Shown piece by piece: positions 10,068 to 18,900 of a DNA stretch of 64,000 nucleotides. Both the position numbers and the translations under genes were made by a program. Position 1 is the stretch's first letter; every line of letters begins with the position of its first letter. Under the pieces are notes generated by a model. That model saw nothing but the letters and a program-made list of their open reading frames with translations, had not been told where the DNA came from and did not search any database. The stretch comes from Bacteroidota bacterium. GTDB lineage: Bacteria > Bacteroidota > Bacteroidia > Cytophagales > Cytophagaceae. Location of the stretch: positions 1 through 64,000 of the forward strand of contig JAEYZG010000067.1 in the NCBI GenBank assembly GCA_023428135.1, written 5' to 3'.

Positions 10068-10775
10068 TCATAATGTATCGATTTTTACATTCATCATCAT
10101 CAATGCAGTAAAAATTATTACATCTTGTATGAAATGAATTATCCAGGCCATTGATATGCCTTTTGTTTCTATAGTCACTTTACACAAAATATACCCTAGC
10201 ACTCCAGCCATAAAAATTCCTATAAAACCGCTTGGGAAACCGAAATAATGAGGTAGTCCGAAAAGTATTGCAGATAAAAGTAATACAATCCTTTTAGGGT
10301 AATGATTATAAAGCCCGCCGATAACGCCAAACCGAAAAATTAATTCTTCTGCCAGTGAGTTCGTCAACGAAAATAGCAATATAAAAGGAATAAAACTCCA
10401 TTGAAAATTATGTATACTGTTAGTGTATTTTACAGCCATAAACATAAAAACCCCAGTCCCCATGCTTATAAAAAACAGCAATTGAAGTCCGTTTACAAGC
10501 CATGAAGATCTGCCATTTATTCCGAGCCATTTTTCCTTTTCAGCAATTACATTTAAATGTCCCATACGGAGAAACTGTTTGCTTTCAGGCGCTAATATCA
10601 GGATGAGGAGTACTAATAGCACTCCTACTGCCAAAGCGAAAAGCTGATACTCGGCAGTATCATTCACAAAACTATTGGGATGAATTGGCAGGTTTATTTG
10701 ATTGGTAAAATTTCCGGCAGTTACCAGAAGAAGCGTTGCTGTTCCTACAATCAGGAGGGTGTAAAACATTTTCAT
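10068..10775 (-). CDS. CPBP-family intramembrane metalloprotease
   Basis: This 235-residue membrane protein has the CPBP (Abi/CAAX protease and bacteriocin-processing) signature. Motif 1 is EELIFR (E143, E144, R148), matching EExxxR. Motif 2 is LFGLPHYFG with H176. Motif 3 is the IHFIQD segment near 216-221. About seven to eight hydrophobic segments surround these residues, as expected for a glutamate-type intramembrane protease. The gene lies 61 nt downstream of a Crp-type regulator on the same strand, so the two probably form an operon. Substrates are unknown; such proteins often process peptides or give self-immunity to bacteriocins, and no peptide gene is visible beside it. Confidence 0.85.
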   Translation of the reverse strand: MKMFYTLLIVGTATLLLVTAGNFTNQINLPIHPNSFVNDTAEYQLFALAVGVLLVLLILILAPESKQFLRMGHLNVIAEKEKWLGINGRSSWLVNGLQLLFFISMGTGVFMFMAVKYTNSIHNFQWSFIPFILLFSLTNSLAEELIFRFGVIGGLYNHYPKRIVLLLSAILFGLPHYFGFPSGFIGIFMAGVLGYILCKVTIETKGISMAWIIHFIQDVIIFTALMMMNVKIDTL

Positions 10776-10836
10776 ATCGAATCCTTTTTTTCCAAAGATC
10801 TGATTGAAATTTTTTCAATTAATTACCATATGGTAA

Positions 10837-11439
10837 CTAATGTTTTAAGGCTTGCTCATTTCTTATTCTGCTTAAGCTCTGAGGCGTTATTCCTAGATAG
10901 GACGCAATGTATTTCTGAGGTGTGCGACGGATAATTTCCGGTTGCCTGGTTTGTAACTCAAAATATCTTTCTGATGCCGTTTTTGTGAGTATATCTATTT
11001 GTTGTTTTTGCTTATGAATAAACAGTCCTTCTGATGCGAAACGGCATATCTTATCTCCAATCTCCGTGTTATTGCTAAGCTTGTCAAAATTAGCCTTGGA
11101 AATTCTAAAGAGTTCTGAAGATTCAAAGGTTATAACCTCAAGCGGTGATGAGCTTTTGCAAAGGAAAGACATATAGTCACCTAAAAATTCTCCTTCATAG
11201 CACAAATCAATACAAACAAAGTTATTATTGCTCCAAAGTAAAATTCCTCCACTTCCTTTAAGAATAAAGCTCAGGTATTTCTCTGTTTTATTGGCATCTT
11301 TAATGATTTGATCTTTCGTTGTTACTATAACTTCACCTAATTCAACAAATGATTTCCACGCCTCAAGAGGAACATTGAAATAAGGATCAAATGCGCGTTT
11401 TATAACTTCTTCGGTTTTCATATGAACAAGGGGCTTCAT
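10837..11439 (-). CDS. Crp/Fnr-family transcriptional regulator
   Basis: The 200-residue protein has an N-terminal cyclic-nucleotide-binding-like beta roll (about 20-130; the segment ILKGSGGILLWSNN and EGEFLGDYMSF fits the family fold) and a C-terminal helix-turn-helix, about 160-195, with TPQKYIASYLGITPQSLSRI. This is the common Bacteroidota type resembling 'Crp/Fnr family, cAMP-binding' proteins that lack the residues needed for cAMP. It sits just upstream of the CPBP protease gene and may control it. A second in-frame Met at residue 7 (11421) is an alternative start. Confidence 0.85.
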   Translation of the reverse strand: MKPLVHMKTEEVIKRAFDPYFNVPLEAWKSFVELGEVIVTTKDQIIKDANKTEKYLSFILKGSGGILLWSNNNFVCIDLCYEGEFLGDYMSFLCKSSSPLEVITFESSELFRISKANFDKLSNNTEIGDKICRFASEGLFIHKQKQQIDILTKTASERYFELQTRQPEIIRRTPQKYIASYLGITPQSLSRIRNEQALKH

Positions 11440-11630
11440 TCCTTTATAAAAAATAAGCTTGAAGGATTTTGAGAAACAAGCGTATACTTATCTATTTTTC
11501 AACCTATTGCTTTTAATAAACTTCAAAATTTAAATACCTTTATTATGAGACGAATTCCAGCATTGGTAATACCGGTTGTAGTACATTTACGTTACAATAC
11601 GCTCATCTTTCTGTAAAAAAACAAAAAATC

Positions 11631-11662
11631 TTTTGGATTTAAATTAAGTTTTCCTACTTTTG
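11631..11662 (+). promoter_or_regulatory. Bacteroidota-type promoter of tRNA-Leu
   Basis: A -33 element TTTTG (11631-11635) is followed by a 19-nt spacer and a full TAnnTTTG -7 element (TACTTTTG, 11655-11662). This is the consensus spacing for the primary sigma factor of Bacteroidota. The tRNA begins 11 nt downstream. Confidence 0.8.
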
Positions 11663-11672
11663 GGACCCGTTT

Positions 11673-11756
11673 GCCCAGGTGGCGGAATTGGTAGACGCGC
11701 TGGTCTCAAACACCTGTGTCTTCACTGACATGCCGGTTCGACTCCGGCCCTGGGTA
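11673..11756 (+). tRNA. tRNA-Leu (anticodon CAA)
   Basis: A class II tRNA with the D-loop GGTAGACGC, anticodon CAA at 11707-11709 inside the loop CTCAAAC, a long variable arm typical of leucine tRNAs, and the T arm GCCGGTTCGACTCCGGC. The acceptor GCCCAGG pairs with CCTGGGT, giving a G1-U72 wobble. The discriminator is A73; CCA is not encoded. The anticodon stem CTGGT/ACCTG has one T-T mismatch (second pair). Confidence 0.92.
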
Positions 11757-11761
11757 CTTGA

Positions 11762-11858
11762 GTAGCAAGAGTAGGGAGCAAGAGCAAGAGGATTTCTGGA
11801 CAGATTTTTAAAGGAAAATTCTCTTGCTCTTGCTCAAACTCTTGCTTATTTTTTTTAA
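11762..11858 (+). repeat. Inverted repeat of GAGCAA units plus T-run, leader of S23 cassette 1
   Basis: Right after the tRNA, GAGCAAGAGCAAGAG (11776-11790) is exactly complementary to 11821-11835. The pairing extends imperfectly outward (AGCAAGAG at 11764-11771 with CTCTTGCT at about 11840-11847), giving a stem near 28 bp with a 30-nt loop. The run ATTTTTTTTAA follows at about 11848-11859. It may terminate the tRNA transcript. The second S23 copy has a structurally similar leader with a different repeat word. Confidence 0.75.
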
Positions 11859-11870
11859 ACCAGCTATATC

Positions 11871-12215
11871 ATGTTTGATTTCGAAAAATTGGAAGTTTAT
11901 TCTAAAGCGAAAACCTTTAACCTTCAAGTCCAAAAATTTCTACGCCATGGAACCTTGGATAGTGCCACCAGGAATCAATTCCGTAGAGCTTCTCTTAGTA
12001 TTCCACTTAACATTGCCGAAGGGTCTGGCAGAAATAGCAAATCAGATAAAAGAAATTTTATGGTCATTGCCCGAGGCTCTGTTTTTGAATGTGTCGCTAT
12101 TTGTGATATTTTAAAAGACGAAGGACTTTTAAAGGAAGAGGAATACCGAAGGTTTTATGCTTTTGCGGAGGAACTTTCAAAAATGCTTTACGCAATGATT
12201 GCAAAGCTTTCTTAA
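11871..12215 (+). CDS. Four-helix bundle protein (S23/IVP family), intact copy
   Basis: The 114-residue protein belongs to the four-helix-bundle S23 family, first seen as the protein encoded in 23S rRNA intervening sequences and related to the Avd accessory protein of diversity-generating retroelements. The core signature is FRRASLSIPLNIAEGSGRNS (about 42-61), followed by KRNFMVIARGSVFEC and a C-terminal helix ELSKMLYAMI. Length is typical (110-125). Its molecular role is unknown in most bacteria. The gene is 114 nt downstream of tRNA-Leu, behind a large hairpin and a T-run, and is followed by a tail shared with the second copy. An overlapping frame at 11824-12114 is a shadow of it. Confidence 0.9.
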   Translation: MFDFEKLEVYSKAKTFNLQVQKFLRHGTLDSATRNQFRRASLSIPLNIAEGSGRNSKSDKRNFMVIARGSVFECVAICDILKDEGLLKEEEYRRFYAFAEELSKMLYAMIAKLS

Positions 12216-12220
12216 TAACC

Positions 12221-12252
12221 ACACCAACCTTTTTTGTATAACTTTAAGATTT
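12221..12252 (+). repeat. 3' tail of S23 cassette 1
   Basis: The 32 bases ACACCAAC...ACTTTAAGATTT recur at 14511-14540 after the second S23 copy. The two differ by one C/T and a 2-nt (TA) indel. Such near-identity outside the coding region, while the coding regions have diverged, marks it as part of a conserved cassette. Confidence 0.8.
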
Positions 12253-12289
12253 CAACTATCTACATCCTAAAAACGAACAAATTTCCCAA

Positions 12290-13753
12290 TTAAATTTTAA
12301 GAAAAGAAAGAAGTATAAATCCGCAAAGTCCGATTATTAATCCGGCCACTAAAGATGGCTTTATCACTAACTTTAATATTTTATTCTCATTCTTTATTCC
12401 AGCTACTGATCCTGCAGCAATTATATTAAACAAACAAATCGTATTACCTATAGCAGCACCAGAATGTTGCAATGAAAGGATAACTTCCGTGTTAAAAATT
12501 AGAATATTTGCAATTTCCAATTGAGAGGAAGAAAATACTATATTTGAAACTGTTGTGCTGCCTGTAACAAAGGAACCTACCATCCCAATAAATGGTGAGA
12601 TAATCAGGTAAAAATTTCCTGAATGAGCAAAAGAATGTGAAATCAGATTAATCATAGATGAGTTAACAGAACCTGAATTTAACATCATCTGAGAGACAGA
12701 TATTATTGGAAAGAGAACTAAAAAAACACCAACTACTCTGTCAAAAAGCGAATTTAACTTCACGCTTTTAATTTGGTATGCGATTATAACCAAAAGACTC
12801 ACTATAAGAAAAGGAATTAAAGGCGACTTTAAAGGCTGGAAAGAAGTGCCTATTCCTGTATTCAGAAGATTTTCTAATTTAACATCAAAGCTCAAAACAT
12901 CATTTAAGAAATAACTCATTTTGGGAAGTAGAAGCATTACAACCAGAATAATATAAGGATACCAAGGTTTGATTTTTACTTTTCCTTTTGAGAGATATAA
13001 AATGGAAAATGCTATCATAAAAACGGATGCCAATACGGTTGAAAGTTCGGTAGCTAACCAGGAGAACAAAATAAATGGCATAAAAAAGAAGCCATATAAA
13101 AACCAAACTTCTTTCTTATATTTCATTTTACCGTACTCTCTCTGATATATGTGAAAGATAAATAATAATAGAAAAATGCCTACTAATGAAAGTATAAATG
13201 CGGAGTAAAGACCTATGATCTTATATGAACCTTGAGTTAGTTTTAGAGTGGATTGCATTCCGGCAATTAAAGGTGTTCCTACCGCTCCGAATGCAGAAAA
13301 CAAACCATCCAGCAATAAAACACTTGCAACCGATATTATCGGATTAAATCCTAATGAAATCAATATAACAGGAACGATAGCCCCAGGAGTACCAAAACCT
13401 GCAACTCCTTCGAAAAATCCAGTTAGGCTTATAATAATAAAAAAGAATAAAATTTCTTTTGACGGATGTATTTGATATAAAGATAATTTAATCTCTTCGA
13501 TAATCCTTGATTGTTCCATTACATGATATAGGAATAAAGCTCCAAAGACTATCATTAGTATATTTAATGTTGAAATTAACGAGACAATTAACGATGCCCC
13601 GAAAAATGACACTGAATTACCCCAGAGAAAAAAGAGAACTGCAGTAATTATAAAGGAAATAATGGATGCGTATTTTATGTTTTTTAATAACGAAATAACT
13701 CCAAGACTAAACACCGGCAGGAATGAAAGTATAGTATATAAGTCATCATTCAT
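12290..13753 (-). CDS. L-lactate permease-type transporter (LctP family)
   Basis: This 487-residue protein has about twelve or more membrane segments and the LctP signature FFEGVAGFGTPGAIVP (about 113-128), followed by a DGLFSAFGAVGTPLIAG stretch. The family imports L-lactate, D-lactate or glycolate with protons. It is shorter than the 530-560 residues of E. coli LldP/GlcA, but the frame is continuous and start and end look natural. No lactate dehydrogenase gene is adjacent, so the substrate is inferred from the family alone. It lies between the two S23 cassettes and is transcribed toward the first. Confidence 0.85.
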   Translation of the reverse strand: MNDDLYTILSFLPVFSLGVISLLKNIKYASIISFIITAVLFFLWGNSVSFFGASLIVSLISTLNILMIVFGALFLYHVMEQSRIIEEIKLSLYQIHPSKEILFFFIIISLTGFFEGVAGFGTPGAIVPVILISLGFNPIISVASVLLLDGLFSAFGAVGTPLIAGMQSTLKLTQGSYKIIGLYSAFILSLVGIFLLLFIFHIYQREYGKMKYKKEVWFLYGFFFMPFILFSWLATELSTVLASVFMIAFSILYLSKGKVKIKPWYPYIILVVMLLLPKMSYFLNDVLSFDVKLENLLNTGIGTSFQPLKSPLIPFLIVSLLVIIAYQIKSVKLNSLFDRVVGVFLVLFPIISVSQMMLNSGSVNSSMINLISHSFAHSGNFYLIISPFIGMVGSFVTGSTTVSNIVFSSSQLEIANILIFNTEVILSLQHSGAAIGNTICLFNIIAAGSVAGIKNENKILKLVIKPSLVAGLIIGLCGFILLSFLKI

Positions 13754-14061
13754 TTAGTAAACATAATTTAATTTATCTCTCATGTAATTAATTAAACCTC
13801 CTATCTGGAATTATAAATTCCCAGTGGCATTGAATCCAAAAGTAATTGAAAATTTATGAGATAAATTTTTCTACTCATAATATTTAATACAGGAATATGA
13901 ATTAATGTTTAATACAGCCTTCCTCAATATATTGGAGAAGATTCTGATGTATCTACTTTATCATTTAGATCTGAACCCTAGTGACAATGACAACACATTC
14001 CGAAAATTGTTTATTTCAAAACTACTCACCTGATATTATCCAAGCCTTTTCTTTTACATCG
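13754..14061. other. Intergenic gap upstream of the lactate-permease-type gene
   Basis: About 300 AT-rich bases between the divergent permease gene and the leader hairpin of S23 cassette 2. The permease promoter must lie here. No additional gene or RNA is evident. Confidence 0.45.
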
Positions 14062-14140
14062 GCAGTAGTGAGTGAGGAGCATAGAGTGTAAAAAACTCGC
14101 AACTCACATACCCACTCACACTTTTTCTCAGATTTTTTTT
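14062..14140 (+). repeat. Imperfect inverted repeat of GTGAGT-like units plus T-run, leader of S23 cassette 2
   Basis: The left side reads AGTAGTGAGTGAGGAGCA and the right side ends in ACCCACTCACACT, so the two arms (about 14063-14090 and 14096-14122) can pair imperfectly. The run GATTTTTTTTAATTCCAG follows, aligning with ATTTTTTTTAAACCAG before cassette 1. The repeat word differs from cassette 1 but the layout (low-complexity hairpin, T8, CCAG, start codon) is the same. Confidence 0.6.
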
Positions 14141-14151
14141 AATTCCAGGCT

Positions 14152-14506
14152 ATGTTCGATTGAAAAACTCACCGTATATCAAAAGGCAAAATTATTCTAT
14201 AAAAATACTAACAACCTGCTGATACAGGGAAAAACTATCGGTTATGTTATAACCAATTCAGTTGAAACGGGCGGCTTTGTGCCTCTGAATATTGCAGAAG
14301 GTACCAGTCGATATAGTAAAGCTGATCGCAGAAACTTTTATATTATTTCCCGAGGCTCTGTTTTCGAATGTGTGGCCATTTTTGATATCTTGAAAGAAGA
14401 AGGAATGTTGCCGGTAGAACAGTTTCAACGTTTTTACAAAGACTCCGAAGAACTTTCCAAGATGTTGTTTGCTATGATTCAACAGTTGGATGGAAAAGGT
14501 AAATAA
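14152..14506 (+). pseudogene. Degraded second copy of the S23/IVP four-helix gene
   Basis: This copy aligns with the intact gene at 11871, but three small indels disturb the frame. The original start ATGTTCGAT (14152) is followed at once by TGA, because 2 nt of the expected GATTTTGAA are missing. The body EKLTVYQKAK continues in another frame. In the core, an extra T at about 14257-14258 throws the conserved QLKRAAL motif (CAG at 14259) out of frame. A 4-nt loss after GCTTTG (about 14280) restores it for VPLNIAEGTSRYSKADRRNF. A continuous frame can be read from an upstream ATG at 14072 (144 residues), but it would replace the signature by ITNSVETGGF. It is therefore most likely a pseudogene. 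A diverged but functional protein is the alternative. Confidence 0.75.
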
Positions 14507-14510
14507 AATT

Positions 14511-14540
14511 ACACCAACTTTTTTTGTAACTTTAAGATTT
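14511..14540 (+). repeat. 3' tail of S23 cassette 2
   Basis: The second copy of the tail seen at 12221-12252: ACACCAAC, T-run, GTA, ACTTTAAGATTT. Only one substitution and a 2-nt gap separate the two, while the genes in front differ much more. Confidence 0.8.
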
Positions 14541-14557
14541 ACAAAACCTTCATATTT

Positions 14558-15346
14558 GTGACTTTAGATTTAATTAATTTAATTACCTCCGGAGCTACTT
14601 TTGCTACCGTTTTAATCTCATATTTTACTTTACGAGAAATGAATAGGCAGAGGAAAGCCACATACAAGCCAGATCTAATAATGGTTGATTCACAACATAG
14701 CCTTTATTTCAACAAATATGATGAAACCGGACATTTTGAATTCAAATATTATAATCATGATGGTAATGATATAGGGTTCAAAAAACCTTATGCAGAAGTT
14801 GTCAATTTAGGTTTTGGTGTTGCAAAATCAGTAGAATACGAATGTTCTTTTGATCAAAATAAAGCAGCGAAAATTATTAAATCTTTAGATAAGAATAAGA
14901 AGTTTAATCTAAGTGAATCAGATGATCTTTTTTGTTTATTTAATTTATCAGGTAAAGATTTAGGAGAATTCACTAATAGTTACTTACCTATTTCATCTGG
15001 CAGATTTAATTTTATCCATACTTTTGAACATGAATCCGGTAAAAATTTAATTGATATCCTAGAAGGATACTTTAATTTATTAACCGTCTATCTTTTTTTA
15101 GTACCAGATGAGTATGATTTTACTATTGCCGAAATTCAACATTTTCCTCCATTAGAGATAAGCATAAAATATGAAGACTTAGGTGGAGATAAATATACTA
15201 AAAGATTCAAAGGAACTCCTTATTGTAAAGATTATAACTTTCTTCAAAGAATTACCAAACCTGGCGCCTCTGCAACTTATGAAATCAAATATGACCAAGT
15301 TAAAGAAGAAAAACCACTTAAACACTTCTCACAACTGTTCCAATAA
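14558..15346 (+). CDS. Unknown protein with one N-terminal membrane anchor
   Basis: I do not recognise this 262-residue protein. It begins at GTG (14558), 17 nt after the S23 cassette tail. The N-terminal segment LINLITSGATFATVLISYFTL (about 5-25) is a single membrane anchor followed by the basic stretch REMNRQRKATYKPD, which suggests a cytoplasmic C terminus. The remainder is soluble, rich in aromatic and charged residues, and looks like mixed alpha/beta. Proteins with this layout (short anchor, RQRKATYKPDLI-like linker) are frequent unknowns in accessory regions. The base composition is more AT-rich than that of neighbouring housekeeping genes. No function is proposed. Confidence 0.6.
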   Translation: MTLDLINLITSGATFATVLISYFTLREMNRQRKATYKPDLIMVDSQHSLYFNKYDETGHFEFKYYNHDGNDIGFKKPYAEVVNLGFGVAKSVEYECSFDQNKAAKIIKSLDKNKKFNLSESDDLFCLFNLSGKDLGEFTNSYLPISSGRFNFIHTFEHESGKNLIDILEGYFNLLTVYLFLVPDEYDFTIAEIQHFPPLEISIKYEDLGGDKYTKRFKGTPYCKDYNFLQRITKPGASATYEIKYDQVKEEKPLKHFSQLFQ

Positions 15347-15351
15347 TCTTA

Positions 15352-15801
15352 TTGATAGGTTCTTCTCAGGCATTTTTCCGGTATGAGAAAAGCAACAAAA
15401 GAATCCATAGAGTTTTAGGAAGCATATATACTTACCTTATCTTATTTATATCTGCTCCGGGAGCATTCATCATTTCTTTTTACGCTTTCGGTGGATGGCC
15501 AGCCAAACTAAGCTTTCTTACTTTAACAACTCTTTGGACCTGGTTTACCTATCAAGGTTTAATGTATGGAAAAAATAAAAATGCCATCGCTCATAAAAAC
15601 TTCATGATTCGAAGTTATGTGTTGACGCTATCAGCAATAACTTTACGCCTTCTTTCTTTTATATCTATTCATTATCTCAACTTTTATGGAGAGCTAGCTT
15701 ACGCCATTATAGCTTGGCTTAGCTGGCTTCCAGGGTTATTATTAACTGAACTCTTTATAAGAAGAGATTTGATAAGAAAAAGATCCAATCAGTTAACATA
15801 A
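15352..15801 (+). CDS. DUF2306-like membrane protein, probably 5'-truncated
   Basis: The 149 residues match the C-terminal two thirds of DUF2306 membrane proteins: KRIHRVLGSIYTYLI, APGAFIISFYAFGGWPAKLSF, HKNFMIRSYVLTLSAITLR. About four hydrophobic segments are present. Family members usually have about 200 residues with one or two more N-terminal segments and an xxGPxQF motif; here the equivalent IILLIGSSQAFFRY lies at the very beginning. The only start is TTG at 15352, and similarity seems to run a few codons upstream into the end of the preceding gene. This suggests that the 5' part was lost at the junction with the 262-residue gene. It may be a remnant rather than a working gene. Its function is unknown. 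Confidence 0.6.
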   Translation: MIGSSQAFFRYEKSNKRIHRVLGSIYTYLILFISAPGAFIISFYAFGGWPAKLSFLTLTTLWTWFTYQGLMYGKNKNAIAHKNFMIRSYVLTLSAITLRLLSFISIHYLNFYGELAYAIIAWLSWLPGLLLTELFIRRDLIRKRSNQLT

Positions 15802-15836
15802 TTCTTTTAACCAATCAAAGGACTAAAAATCTATTA

Positions 15837-15885
15837 TAAAAAAAACAGGAACACTTCCTCAAATTAGAAAATGCTCCTGTTTTTA
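15837..15885. terminator. Bidirectional terminator between the DUF2306 gene and purL
   Basis: AAAAACAGGA (15841-15850) pairs with TCCTGTTTTT (15875-15884), with A-run and T-run on the outer sides. The gene ends are convergent (15801 and 15912), so it can serve both strands. Confidence 0.75.
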
Positions 15886-15888
15886 TAT

Positions 15889-15927
15889 CTGTTTACTGTT
15901 ACTGTTCTCTGTTACTGTTTACTGTTC
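15889..15927. repeat. Short tandem repeat of ACTGTT-type units overlapping the end of purL
   Basis: Read on the minus strand the units are AACAGTA, AACAGTA, ACAGAG, AACAGTA, ACAGTA, AACAG: a 6-7 nt period. The array covers the purL stop codon and its last residues (ENSKQ), so the C-terminal tail is encoded by the repeat. No complementary arm is visible nearby. Confidence 0.7.
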
Positions 15928-18900
15928 TCCTCCAGCCACTTCCTAGCATTCACAAATGCTTCCATCCAGGGAGTTACTTCATCGTGGCGACCTTTCGGAT
16001 AATTCGCCCACTGCCATTGTAACAATGAACGCTCGATATGTGGCATCATAACAAGGTGGCGACCTGTATCATCGCACAGCATTGCTGTATTGAAGTCAGA
16101 ACCGTTAGGACAATGAGGATAAGTTTCGTAAGCATATTTCGCAACAATCTGATATTTATCTTCTGTATGCGGACAGCTAAAACGACCTTCTCCATGCGAT
16201 ACCCAAACACCAAGCGTGCTACCTGCAAGACTAGAAAGCATCACCGATTTATTTTTATTAATAGTCAATGAGGTAAAGATGCTTTCATGTTTTCCGCTCA
16301 CGTTGTGAAGCATTTTAGGCTTTACATCGTGATCCAGATTGATTAGACCTAATTCAACGAAAAGCTGACAACCATTACAGATACCTACAGATAAAGTGTC
16401 TTCACGTTTAAAGAAGTTCTCAAGAGTTGTTTTTGCTTTTTCATTATACATAAACGCTCCTGCCCATCCTTTCGCAGAACCCAGTACATCCGAATTAGAG
16501 AAACCTCCCACAGCGCCAATGAAACGTATATCTTCAAGCGTTTCTCTTCCTGAGATTAAGTCTGTCATGTGAACGTCTTTCACGTCGAAACCTGCCAGGT
16601 ACATAGCATTAGCCATTTCACGCTCGGAGTTACTTCCTTTCTCACGGATAATAGCAGCTTTAATTCTTGGCTTAGAGCTGTCGATAACAGGATTCTTACC
16701 ATCAAATCCTTCAGGGAATTTGTATTTCAGTTCGTGGAACTTGTAGTTATTATAACGCTCTTTAGCACTTACCGGACCACTTTGCTTTATGTCCAGCAAG
16801 TAAGATGTTTTGTACCAGGTATCTCTAAGTTTTGCGATATCAAAGCTGTATGAATCTGCACCATTCTTCAGCTCCAGCGTTGCAACAGAAGTACTAGTTC
16901 CTATTTTATGGAAAGGAACATTATTAGCTTTTAAAGTACCTTCCACCTCTGCTGATGCCTGGAATACGACTCCAATATTTTCTGCAAACAGTACTTTAAT
17001 GCTGTCTGCTTCACCAAGAGAAGTTAAATCGATGTTTGCTCCAAGTCTGTTATCTGCATAGCACATCTCAAGGATCGTAGTGATCAGACCGCCACTGCCG
17101 ATATCATGACCTGCTTCTATTTTACCTTCCTTGATTAATTGTTGCAGCGTGTTGAATGCATTTTTAAACAAAGCCGCATCCGTAATGTCAGGCGTTTCGT
17201 TTCCTATTTTATTTACTACCTGAGCAAAAGAAGAACCACCTAATTTAAACTGGTCATTTGAAAGATTGATGTAATAAATATTTCCTCCCTCTCTCTGAAG
17301 CACAGGCTCTACGACCTTCCTCACATCACTGCAATTTCCAGCTGCAGAAATGATCACAGTTCCAGGCGCAATGACTTCTTCATCCTTATACTTTTGCTTC
17401 ATTGACAGGGAATCTTTTCCTGTCGGTATATTAATGCCAAGGGCAATAGCAAAATCAGAACAAGCTTCAACAGCTTTATATAAACGAGCATCTTCTCCTT
17501 CGTTCTTACAAGCCCACATCCAGTTTGCAGAAAGAGAAACGCTTTTTAAACCGTCTTTTAATGGAGCCCATACAATATTTGACAAAGACTCCGCAATGGC
17601 ATTGCGGCTACCAGCTGCCGGATCAATCAGAGCTGATACTGGTGCATGACCAATTGAAGTCGCTATTCCTTCTTTACCCTGAAAATCAAGAGCCATTACC
17701 CCAACATTGTTCAAAGGCAATTGAAGTGGTCCTGCACATTGTTGTTTAGCCACACGACCACCAACACAACGGTCCACTTTATTAGTCAACCAGTCTTTGC
17801 AGGCAACAGCTTCTAGCTGCAACAACTGCTCGAGATAAGAGTGAAGTTGATTTTTGTCGTATGTTACAGGTTGATAAACCCTTTCAACTTCCTTATCCGT
17901 CATGACCATTTTCGGAGAGCTTCCGAACATGTCCTTCAGCTCCAGATCCATCGGTTTCTCTTTTGTAGAAGCCGACTCAAAGGTAAAACGGTGATCTCCT
18001 GTAACATCTCCGACTGTATACATTGGAGCACGTTCGCGGTCGGCAATCTTTTGCAGGGTAGCGATATCCTTCTCTCCTATTACAAGCCCCATTCGCTCCT
18101 GTGATTCGTTTCCGATGATTTCTTTTGCAGAAAGGGTCGGATCTCCGACAGGCAATTTATCGAGGTTTATTTTACCTCCTGTATCTTCCACCAGTTCTGA
18201 AAGACAGTTAAGGTGGCCACCTGCACCATGGTCATGTATGGAAACGATCAGATTGTTGTCGCTCTCTACCATTGCACGGATAGCATTTGCTGCTCTTTTC
18301 TGCATCTCAGGATTAGAACGCTGGATGGCATTTAACTCAATGCCTGAGCCATGCTGCCCTGTATCAGCAGAGGATACCGCAGCTCCCCCCATTCCGATAC
18401 GGTAATTTTCACCACCAAGGATTACAATTTTATCTCCTGGTTTAGGATGTTTTTTCTGTGCCTGATTGGCTTTTCCATATCCAATACCGCCAGCAAGCAT
18501 AATTACTTTATCAAAACCAAGTTTTCTTGCTGACTTAAGGTTATCTGATTTTTCGTCATACTCGAAAGTTAAGACAGAACCGGTAATCAGCGGCTGCCCA
18601 AATTTATTTCCGAAATCAGTTGCTCCGTTTGAAGCTTTGATCAGAATATCCATCGGTGTTTGATACAGCCACTTTCTTTCCTGAGTAGCCTTTTCCCAAG
18701 GACGGTCCTTTTCAAGACGGGATAATGCAGTCATATAAACCGCAGTCCCTGCAAGCGGAAGCGCACCTTGTCCACCCGCCAGCCTGTCTCTGATCTCCCC
18801 TCCTGATCCTGTTGCAGCACCGTTAAAAGGCTCTACTGTAGTTGGGAAATTATGTGTTTCGGCTTTAATAGAAATAACTGATTCAAATTCACTTACCTTA

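Noticed and set aside
11776..11858. Intervening sequence of 23S rRNA
   Set aside because: The S23 family is known from such elements, but no rRNA sequence flanks either copy.
11824..12114. Second gene overlapping the S23 gene in another frame
   Set aside because: It is an out-of-frame reading of the conserved S23 gene and lacks any recognisable domain.
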